Source of the DNA: CAZADA01 sp964524065
GTDB taxonomy: Bacteria > Pseudomonadota > Alphaproteobacteria > Caulobacterales > Maricaulaceae
Assembly: GCA_964524065.1 (NCBI GenBank)
Contig: CAZGCB010000084.1
Coordinates: 1 to 12,111 of the forward strand
Direction of reading: 5' to 3'
Length of the DNA: 12,111 nt
Shown here: positions 1-6,633 of the stretch, one piece after another
Layout: each line of letters opens with the position of its first letter
How positions within the stretch are numbered: the stretch's first letter is position 1
The notes under the pieces: generated by a model
What the model saw: only the letters and a program-made list of their open reading frames with translations
Told to the model about the DNA's origin: nothing
Databases searched by the model: none
Made by a program: the position numbers and the translations under genes

Positions 1-1386
1 ATTGGCGGCATCGGCATGTCGGGTATCGCCGAGGTGATGTTGAATCTCGGCTATCAGGTGCAAGGTTCCGACATTCGCGAAAACCCGAATGTGGAGCGAC
101 TGCGTGCGCGCGGCGCGACGGTGTTTATCGGCCATGAGCGCGCCAATGTCGCTCAGGCCGGAGTCGTGGTGGTGTCCAGCGCGATCCAAACCGGCAATCC
201 AGAGATCGACGCCGCGCGGGCCCGCGGCGTGCCCATTGTGCGCCGCGCCGAAATGCTGGCCGAGCTGATGCGCCTGAAATGGACGGTCGCCATCGCCGGA
301 ACGCACGGCAAAACCACCACGACATCGCTGGTGGCGGCGCTGATGGACGCCGCGGAGTTTGATCCCACCGTGATCAATGGCGGGGTGATCCACGCCTATG
401 CCTCCAACGCCAAGCTGGGCGAGGGCGATTGGATGGTGGTGGAGGCTGATGAATCCGACGGCAGCTTCCTGCGCCTCACCTGCACCATCGGCGTGGTGAC
501 CAATATCGATCCCGAACACCTCGACCATTATGGCGATTTCGACACGCTGCGCCGGGCGTTTGATCAATTCGTGCAGGCGATCCCGTTCTACGGTTTCGCC
601 GCGTGCTGCATCGATCATCCCGAAGTCCAGGCGCTTGTCAGTCGCATCGAGGAGCGGCGGATCATCACCTATGGCCTCAATCCGCAGGCCGATGTGCGTG
701 CGGAGAATATCCAAGTGAAGGGCGACGCGACCCATTTTGATGTGGTGCGCCGTCCGCGTGGCGCCGGTGGGGCCGAGCGGCTGGCGAACCTCGTCCTGCC
801 CATGGCCGGTAAGCACAATGTGCAAAACGCGCTTGCGGCGATCGCGGTGACGCGCGAGCTGGGCGCGGGCGAGGACGCCATTCGCGCGGCGCTGGCAGGC
901 TTTTCCGGGGTGAAGCGGCGCTTCACCACAACGGGAACCTGGAACGGTGTGCGGGTGGTGGATGATTATGGCCATCACCCGGTGGAGATCGCCGCCGCCC
1001 TCGAAGCGGCTCAAGCCGTTGCAGAAGGCAAGGTCATCGCCGTGGTGCAGCCGCACCGCTATTCGCGCCTCAAGGCGCTGTTTGATGAGTTCTGCACCTG
1101 CTTCAATGATGCGGAAATCGTGCTGGCGGCCGATGTGTTCCCCGCTGGCGAGTCGCCCATTGCGGGCATCGACCAAGCCGCTTTGGTCGAGGGGCTGCGC
1201 AAGCATGGCCACCGCCATGCCGAGCCGGTGACGCGCCAAAACCTGGCCACAGTGATCGCCGGCCACGCGGCGCCGGGCGACATTGTGTTGTGTCTGGGCG
1301 CGGGCGACATCACCGCCTGGGCGGCGGAACTGCCGGCGCAATTGCAAGCGCTGGCGGGGGAGAAAGCCGGCGAACCGGCGGAGTGA
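1..1386 (+). CDS. murC: UDP-N-acetylmuramate--L-alanine ligase (MurC), 5' end missing
   Basis: MurC is the cytoplasmic ATP-dependent ligase that adds L-alanine to UDP-MurNAc, the first step in building the peptidoglycan stem peptide. The frame is open from base 1, and the first visible residues IGGIGMSGIAEV belong to the N-terminal nucleotide-binding motif. The true start therefore lies a dozen or so codons upstream; ATG at 16 is internal. Visible in order: the UDP-MurNAc-binding N-terminal domain, the ATP P-loop GTHGKTTTT (about codons 100-108), EADESDGSFL, the NIDPEHLDHYG motif, then a C-terminal ligase domain with DDYGHHPVEI and QPHRYSRL. The last two motifs fit MurC rather than Mpl, which has different residues there. 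About 461 residues are visible, close to a complete MurC. The following gene is an outer-membrane porin, not murB. Family assignment is very secure. Confidence 0.96.
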   Translation: MGGIGMSGIAEVMLNLGYQVQGSDIRENPNVERLRARGATVFIGHERANVAQAGVVVVSSAIQTGNPEIDAARARGVPIVRRAEMLAELMRLKWTVAIAGTHGKTTTTSLVAALMDAAEFDPTVINGGVIHAYASNAKLGEGDWMVVEADESDGSFLRLTCTIGVVTNIDPEHLDHYGDFDTLRRAFDQFVQAIPFYGFAACCIDHPEVQALVSRIEERRIITYGLNPQADVRAENIQVKGDATHFDVVRRPRGAGGAERLANLVLPMAGKHNVQNALAAIAVTRELGAGEDAIRAALAGFSGVKRRFTTTGTWNGVRVVDDYGHHPVEIAAALEAAQAVAEGKVIAVVQPHRYSRLKALFDEFCTCFNDAEIVLAADVFPAGESPIAGIDQAALVEGLRKHGHRHAEPVTRQNLATVIAGHAAPGDIVLCLGAGDITAWAAELPAQLQALAGEKAGEPAE

Positions 1387-1472
1387 GGGCCCACACACAC
1401 CCTAATCACCCCATTGCCAGTAAGGTCATGTCGTCGTAAGGCCAGCCCCAGGGGAGACGGGGGACGAACGGC

Positions 1473-2915
1473 GTGGATCCATTGGCAAGCCACAGGCGGC
1501 GCGTGCCGACCGGCGGAAGATGCGCGCTCCTTGTGCTGAGCGCCTTGGCCGTGTGCGTGGGGTTTGCGGCGTCGCCCGCCTTGGCGGAGCCGTTTCGTCT
1601 CGCCCAAACGCTGAACGCGCCGGACTGGTTGTCGCTAAGCGGTGAAACCCGCGCTCGCTATGAGACCCTAGACGGTCAGTTCCGCAATAATGGCTCCGGC
1701 GGTGATCAGCTGCTGGCCCTGCGGTCGCTGTTGTTGGCGGAAATCGACGCCGGGCCGGTCGCATTCGGCGCCGAACTGCAAGACAGCCGCACCTATCTCA
1801 GCGATTCTGGCACGCCGTTGTCCAGCGGCTTCACCAACCCGCTTGATTTTCTGCAGCTTTATGCGCGGTTTGAGGACTTGCCGGGCCCGTTGGGCGCCGG
1901 CTCCACAAGCACGCTGACCCTGGGGCGTCAAACCGTCTCGATCAGCTCCAAGCGCCAGATTGAGCGGGTGGATTTCGCCAATGTGATCCGCGCCTATACC
2001 GGCGCCCATTATGTGGCCCAAAACCCGCGTGGCGATGCGCTGCACGCGCTGCTGGTGGTTCCCAGCGAGCGTCTGCCCACAAACCGACAAGCGCTGGAGG
2101 ACAACCGTTTGTCCGGCGATGAGGAGCAATGGGGGCGCCGCATTTGGGGCCTGCATTATCGCCGCGCCGACATCGCGCCGCGTCGTGCGCCGGGGCTGAT
2201 GGGCGAGGTGTTCGTCTATGGGCTGGATGAGATCGATAGCGACGGCGAAGAAACCCCGAACCGCTCCTATGTGGCGCCAGGCTTTCGCCTGCATCGCGCG
2301 CGCAAAGCGGGTCGCTGGGATGTGGATGTGGAGGCGTCCTGGCGCACGGGGTCGCGCCGCGCCACCAGCGCGCGCGAGGATCGGCGCGACTTGGATGTGG
2401 ACGCGCAGATGCTGTTCGCGGCGCTCGGCTACACCTTTGAAGCGCCCTGGCGCCCGCGCATCGCGGCGGAGTATTATTTCGCCAGCGGTGATGACGACCC
2501 GCAGGATGACCGCTTTGACCAGCATGAGCGGCTGTTCGGGGCCCGCCGCTCAGATCTCAACAACACCTCCATCCATGGGCCCCTCACGCCGGCCAATCTC
2601 TCGGCGCCCGGCTTTCGGATTGAGGTGACGCCGAATGCGCGCTGGGACGGGCGTGTCTATTATCACGCGACATATTTGGCCTCCGACACCGATGCATGGG
2701 TGATTGCCCGCCGCCGTGATCCGACCGGCCAGTCGGGAGATTTTGTCGGCCATGCGCTTGATGGGCGCGTGCGCTATTGGCTCGCGCCGGACAGCATCCG
2801 CTTGGAACTGGGCGGTTCGGCGCTCTTTTTTGGCGAGTTCGCTAAGAACGCGCCCGGCGCCACAGGCGCAGACCGCACGCTGTTTGGCTATCTGCAGCTC
2901 ACCGTCAGCTTCTAA
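1473..2915 (+). CDS. Alginate-export-family outer-membrane porin
   Basis: Predicted outer-membrane beta-barrel of the alginate export (AlgE-like) domain family, whose members carry anionic sugars or other small molecules across the outer membrane. The substrate here is unknown. The GTG start at 1473 gives a basic n-region (SHRRR), a hydrophobic stretch from about residue 18 to 34 and a signal-peptidase site ALA|EP after residue 38. A GTG at 1503 (codon 11) is an alternative start. The mature part begins LAQTLNAPDWLSLSGETRARYETLDGQ, typical of the family's first strand, followed by alternating amphipathic strands such as TLTLGRQTVSIS. The protein ends in Phe (LQLTVSF), as outer-membrane barrels usually do. 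Length (480 aa) suits the family. It lies 86 bases after murC and about 200 before mlaA, so it may be its own unit. The family call is good; a role in alginate transport specifically is not supported. Confidence 0.8.
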   Translation: MDPLASHRRRVPTGGRCALLVLSALAVCVGFAASPALAEPFRLAQTLNAPDWLSLSGETRARYETLDGQFRNNGSGGDQLLALRSLLLAEIDAGPVAFGAELQDSRTYLSDSGTPLSSGFTNPLDFLQLYARFEDLPGPLGAGSTSTLTLGRQTVSISSKRQIERVDFANVIRAYTGAHYVAQNPRGDALHALLVVPSERLPTNRQALEDNRLSGDEEQWGRRIWGLHYRRADIAPRRAPGLMGEVFVYGLDEIDSDGEETPNRSYVAPGFRLHRARKAGRWDVDVEASWRTGSRRATSAREDRRDLDVDAQMLFAALGYTFEAPWRPRIAAEYYFASGDDDPQDDRFDQHERLFGARRSDLNNTSIHGPLTPANLSAPGFRIEVTPNARWDGRVYYHATYLASDTDAWVIARRRDPTGQSGDFVGHALDGRVRYWLAPDSIRLELGGSALFFGEFAKNAPGATGADRTLFGYLQLTVSF

Positions 2916-3123
2916 GCGCGCGGTCTTGCTAACGCGCTGCTCGCTCGATTGTGAGCGTCGCCCCAGCCTTTCTGAGTGGCGTTTGAGGCGCGGTACAGGT
3001 CTTGCTTAACCAAAAGGTGCGGCAAACGACGGGTTTGTCATGCGTATCGCGTAGGACGAGGACGCGCGCTCCAGCGGTGGCGTGCTTCATACGAACGCCA
3101 TCCTGGAACGGTCTGGCTGGTGC

Positions 3124-3897
3124 ATGATGGGGAAGGCCGTGGCCTTTTCGCTTGGGAAGAGTGTCAGGCATTGGGGCGTGGCGCTGCTGGCCGGCGTCCT
3201 TGCGGCCGGCTGCGCGACGGGCGGTGAGGCGCCGCGCGATCCGGTAATGCTGGTGGCCGATCCGTTCGAGCCGGTTAATCGCCGCATCCATCGCTTCAAT
3301 GATGTGGTGGATCGGCGGCTGGTCGAGCCGATCAGCGATGGCTATCGCTATGTCACGCCGCGTTTCGCACGCGCGCGCGTGCGCGACTTTCTCGACAATC
3401 TCAAAACGCCGGTGTGGTTTTTCAACGAGGTGTTGCAAGGCGATTGGCGCGGCGCACGGCGTCAGGCGACCCGCTTTTCGCTGAACACGACGCTCGGTGT
3501 TGCGGGCCTTTATGACTTTGCCGATGGCGTGGCGTGGATTGAAAAGGACGACGAGGATTTCGGCCAAACCCTGGCCGTGTGGGGCGCGCCGCAAGGCCCG
3601 TATCTGGTGCTGCCGCTGTTAGGGCCCTCCACGGCGCGCGATCTGACGGGCACGCTGGTGGACGGGGTCATGGATCCGTTTGTGTGGACGCAGACCGGGC
3701 GACAGAGCGAGGTGCTGTTCGCCCGCGCGGCCCTGGATGGTTTGGACACCCGTGCGCGCGCGGACGCCGCCATCGCCCTCATGCGCGACAGTCTCGACCC
3801 CTACGCCCAAACGCGGGCCCTGTACATCCAAAGCCGGCGCGCCGGCTTGCTGGAGGATGAGGGCGACGCCTATGGCGATTTGCCCCCTCTAGACTAA
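3124..3897 (+). CDS. mlaA: MlaA/VacJ-family outer-membrane lipoprotein
   Basis: MlaA is the outer-membrane component of the Mla lipid-transport pathway. In E. coli it forms a ring-shaped channel with porins that removes phospholipids from the outer leaflet. The ATG at 3124 (or the adjacent ATG at 3127) is chosen because it gives a compact lipoprotein signal, MGKAVAFSLGKSVRHW plus a hydrophobic run, ending at LAAGC with the lipidated Cys at residue 30. The longer frame from GTG 3082 adds an unlikely N-terminus. Conserved MlaA motifs are all present: DPFEPVNRRIHRFND, the LDNLKTPVWFFNEVLQGD segment, RFSLNTTLGVAGLYDFA, and EDFGQTLAVWGAPQGPYLVLPLLGPSTARD. Its 257 aa match the family. No strong Shine-Dalgarno sequence is visible. 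A TonB-dependent receptor, an HpnN-like RND protein and an MlaC-like carrier follow on the same strand, suggesting a shared lipid-transport role. Confidence 0.93.
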   Translation: MMGKAVAFSLGKSVRHWGVALLAGVLAAGCATGGEAPRDPVMLVADPFEPVNRRIHRFNDVVDRRLVEPISDGYRYVTPRFARARVRDFLDNLKTPVWFFNEVLQGDWRGARRQATRFSLNTTLGVAGLYDFADGVAWIEKDDEDFGQTLAVWGAPQGPYLVLPLLGPSTARDLTGTLVDGVMDPFVWTQTGRQSEVLFARAALDGLDTRARADAAIALMRDSLDPYAQTRALYIQSRRAGLLEDEGDAYGDLPPLD

Positions 3898-3905
3898 ACG
3901 CGCTC

Positions 3906-3931
3906 GCGTTGCACGGGGGGCGGCGTTGCAC
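3906..3931 (+). repeat. 9-bp direct repeat upstream of the TonB-dependent receptor
   Basis: GCGTTGCAC occurs at 3906-3914 and again at 3923-3931, with an 8-base spacer rich in G. The 17-base start-to-start distance is longer than one helical turn. It lies just after the mlaA stop and about 160 bases before the receptor start, a plausible place for a regulator binding site. No known regulator motif is recognised, and chance cannot be excluded. Confidence 0.4.
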
Positions 3932-4067
3932 AATCACATCCGCTGACAACTTCTTGAACAGGGCGGCGCCGCTTTGGTTTGCGCTGCGGCCGTTTTTACG
4001 ATTTGGAAAGCCTGTGCCACCGCGAGGCCGGGGGATAACCGCACACACAATCGCCGGCCATTGTTTC

Positions 4068-4076
4068 TTATCCACA
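4068..4076 (+). promoter_or_regulatory. Perfect DnaA-box 9-mer in the receptor leader
   Basis: TTATCCACA is identical to the E. coli consensus DnaA box. A degenerate reverse copy (7 of 9 positions, GGGGGATAA) ends at 4038. The site abuts the ribosome-binding site of the downstream receptor. A single box without an AT-rich unwinding region or clustered copies is not a replication origin. It may mark DnaA-responsive regulation, or be coincidence. Confidence 0.3.
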
Positions 4077-4081
4077 GGGGA
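4076..4081 (+). promoter_or_regulatory. Ribosome-binding site of the TonB-dependent receptor
   Basis: AGGGGA lies 8 bases before the ATG at 4090. It is one of the better Shine-Dalgarno matches in the window and supports that start codon, which also gives a clean signal peptide. Confidence 0.6.
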
Positions 4082-4089
4082 CGCTAGTC

Positions 4090-6618
4090 ATGCGCCGTAC
4101 CATGCTTCTCGCCACCGCGAGCGTTGTCGCCGCCGCGGGATTTGCACCAGCCCAGGCCCAGATCACCGCGGACGCCCAAGACGCGTTTGTGGTCGAAGAT
4201 CGGATCATTGTGACCACGCAAAAGCGTGAAGAGGCGGCGTTTGATGTGCCGATCACGCTGACCGCCTACGGCCAGGACACTTTGGAACTCTTCGATGTTC
4301 AGGCGTTCGATGAGTTGTCCAATTATGTGCCGGGCCTGAACGTCCAGTTGCAGAGCCCGAACAACCCCGGCTGGGTGATACGCGGGGTCACCACCGACAG
4401 CGGAAACTTCCAAGATCCGCCGCGCATTTCCGTCTATCTCAACGGTGTCGACGTGTCCCGTTCGCGCGGCTCAGCCTTCGAACTTTTCGATGTTGAGCGC
4501 GTTGAAATCGCCAAAGGCCCGCAGGCCACGCTGTTCGGCACCGCCGCATCCGTGGGCGCGATCTCGGTGATCACCGCCAAGCCGGAGCAGGAGTTCGGCG
4601 CCGAAGGGTATGTCAGCTTCGGCAACTACAACTTTGTCAAAGTGGGCGGCCATGTCACGGGCGGCACCGACGTTCTTCAAGGGCGGCTGGCGGCGCAATT
4701 CCGGGCGCGAGACGGGTATATCGACAATGTGGCCGGCGACACGCCGAACTCGTTCTCCAGCCAAGATGATTTGCAGGGCTTTGAAACCTTCGCCATTCGG
4801 CCGAGCCTGCGTTTCACACCCAATGATCGTTTCACAGCGGATCTCGTGTTCAACTATGAACGCAACGACAACCCAGGCACGTCCTTTAAATCGGGCACGC
4901 TGGCGCCGACCGGCGGCGACACCGACGCCAACAGCTTTGCCGAACTGTCTGGGGCGTTCGGCAATCCGTTGTTGCAATTCCAAGGGTTTGACCCGGCCAC
5001 CCTGCAGCCCATCCTGACGCCGCTGCCCAGCGGCGCGGTCGCCGATCATTTGGGCGGTGGCGAGTTGGGCTTGGAGCGGGAGATTTACGACGTCAATCTT
5101 CAAGCGACGTGGGACCTGAATGACGCGTTGGTCCTCACCGGCATCTTTGGCTATCGCGAATTCGACAGCCTTGAAGTCTTTGATGCGGACGGGTCACAGA
5201 TTCCGTTACTGGAGTTTGGCGAAGACACCGAAGGCGAACAGCAGAGTTACGAACTGCGCATCAACTATGATGCGGGCGGGCGAGTGCGCGGCTTTGCCGG
5301 TGTGAACTATTTCACCGAAGACGGCTTCCAGCGTGCCCCGTTTGCGCTCGACGAAACCCTGTTCGGCTTGTGCTTAACGCCCGAGGGATGCCTGAATGCC
5401 GACGGCTCTTTCAATCGTTTGAACCCGTTGACGGGCGGACCGGTTCCTGCGGCGCTGGCCCCGGGGATTTGGTACGAGGCCGAATACACCAACACGGGTG
5501 AGACTGAATCACTCTCGCTGTTCGCCGATGTGACCTTTGACGTGACCCCCGCCATCGCGTTGACGGCCGGCGTGCGGTATTTGGATGAGAGCCGCGAGAG
5601 CGGGTTTTCCAGTGTGTTCCCCAACTCGTTCTTGGTTCTGTCGGGCACGTTGGCGGCGACACCCCCGGAGACTTTGGGGGCCCTGATCGCCGCCAATCCT
5701 GGCGTTCCCCTTGAAGATTTGCTGGTGAACAGCATTTTAATCCCGTCTGGAGGCGATCCCGCCCTGTTGTCTGGGTCCGCCAACACCAATGGCGAGCTCA
5801 TCACGCGCAGTCTTGATGACGAGGCTCTGTTGCCGCGTTTCAACGCTCTGTGGCGTGTGAACGACAGCCTCAATGTCTACGGCTCCATCGCCCAGGGACG
5901 GCGCGCGGCGGTCTTCTCAATCACGCAGACCGTGGACCCGGCGACGGGCCTGCCGACGATCGAACCGGTCGATGAGGAAATCGTTTGGAACTACGAAGCG
6001 GGCCTCAAGAGCGAATTGTTCGACGGGGCTTTGTCCCTCGAAGCCGCGGTCTTCTTGCAGCAATACACCGACTTCCGCGTGCAGGTGACCGACCTCAGCG
6101 ATCCAACCAACATCATCATCGAAAACCGGTCCGCCGGTGAGGCTGAAAATGTCGGCTTCGAGATGTCGGGCGTGCTCAACCCGCTGGCCGGCCTGACTTT
6201 GATTGGAACTTTTGCGTATCTCGATGCAGAAACGGAGGATGACCCGGCCAACGGCAATCTGGCTGGCAAACGGTTCCGTCTCCAACCCGAGTATTCCGGG
6301 TCGTTGACCGCCAGTTATCGCCGCGCCCTGATGGCCGCGATCGATGGTTTCGCCACGGTGAACTACGCCTACAAGTCCGAGGTGTTCTTCGAGCCGGACA
6401 ACAACCCCTTGTTCGTCCAGGACGAATTGTCCTTGGTGGATGTGAAACTGGGCCTCGGCGCCGCGGACGGCGCCTGGGAGGTGTCCGCCTTTGGTAAGAA
6501 TGTCTTTGATGAAGAGTACATCATCGACGCGGGCAACACCGGCGCGTTGTTTGGCTCGCCCACCTTCATCGCCGGCCCCCCGGCGTTGTGGGGCGTGGAG
6601 CTGCGCGGCCGCTTCTAG
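4090..6618 (+). CDS. TonB-dependent outer-membrane receptor
   Basis: Energised outer-membrane importer of the TonB-dependent receptor family, driven by TonB-ExbBD from the inner membrane. The substrate is unknown. Residues 1-23 form a signal peptide ending AQA|Q. A TonB-box-like segment EDRIIVTTQKREE follows at about 36-48, in the style of alphaproteobacterial receptors. The plug domain spans about 51-165, with the typical VPGLNVQ, WVIRGV, ISVYLNGV and VERVEIAKGPQATLFG motifs. The rest is a beta-barrel ending in Phe (GVELRGRF). Its 842 aa are a normal length. Cys428 and Cys434, in LCLTPEGC inside a long loop-like region, could form a disulphide in an extracellular loop. The stop is only 15 bases before the HpnN-like gene, so co-transcription is likely; the 192-base leader suggests its own promoter. 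The family lists siderophores, B12, sugars, lipids and steroids among its cargo. The context favours a lipid-like cargo, as inference only. Confidence 0.93.
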   Translation: MRRTMLLATASVVAAAGFAPAQAQITADAQDAFVVEDRIIVTTQKREEAAFDVPITLTAYGQDTLELFDVQAFDELSNYVPGLNVQLQSPNNPGWVIRGVTTDSGNFQDPPRISVYLNGVDVSRSRGSAFELFDVERVEIAKGPQATLFGTAASVGAISVITAKPEQEFGAEGYVSFGNYNFVKVGGHVTGGTDVLQGRLAAQFRARDGYIDNVAGDTPNSFSSQDDLQGFETFAIRPSLRFTPNDRFTADLVFNYERNDNPGTSFKSGTLAPTGGDTDANSFAELSGAFGNPLLQFQGFDPATLQPILTPLPSGAVADHLGGGELGLEREIYDVNLQATWDLNDALVLTGIFGYREFDSLEVFDADGSQIPLLEFGEDTEGEQQSYELRINYDAGGRVRGFAGVNYFTEDGFQRAPFALDETLFGLCLTPEGCLNADGSFNRLNPLTGGPVPAALAPGIWYEAEYTNTGETESLSLFADVTFDVTPAIALTAGVRYLDESRESGFSSVFPNSFLVLSGTLAATPPETLGALIAANPGVPLEDLLVNSILIPSGGDPALLSGSANTNGELITRSLDDEALLPRFNALWRVNDSLNVYGSIAQGRRAAVFSITQTVDPATGLPTIEPVDEEIVWNYEAGLKSELFDGALSLEAAVFLQQYTDFRVQVTDLSDPTNIIIENRSAGEAENVGFEMSGVLNPLAGLTLIGTFAYLDAETEDDPANGNLAGKRFRLQPEYSGSLTASYRRALMAAIDGFATVNYAYKSEVFFEPDNNPLFVQDELSLVDVKLGLGAADGAWEVSAFGKNVFDEEYIIDAGNTGALFGSPTFIAGPPALWGVELRGRF

Positions 6619-6633
6619 CGGCGGCGGCATGTG

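Noticed and set aside
1..1386. Mpl (murein tripeptide ligase) instead of MurC
   Set aside because: The DDYGHHPVEI and QPHRYSRL motifs and the N-terminal GGIGMSGIAEV match MurC.
2942..2957. Hairpin CGCTC-GATTGT-GAGCG after the porin gene as a terminator
   Set aside because: The stem is only 5 bp and no T-run follows, so it is not enough to call a terminator.
3082..3123. Longer MlaA starting at GTG 3082
   Set aside because: It would place extra residues before the lipoprotein signal; the ATG at 3124 or 3127 gives a normal-length signal peptide.
4030..4076. Replication origin, from the DnaA box and its degenerate copy
   Set aside because: There is only one perfect box, no AT-rich unwinding region and no origin-linked genes nearby.
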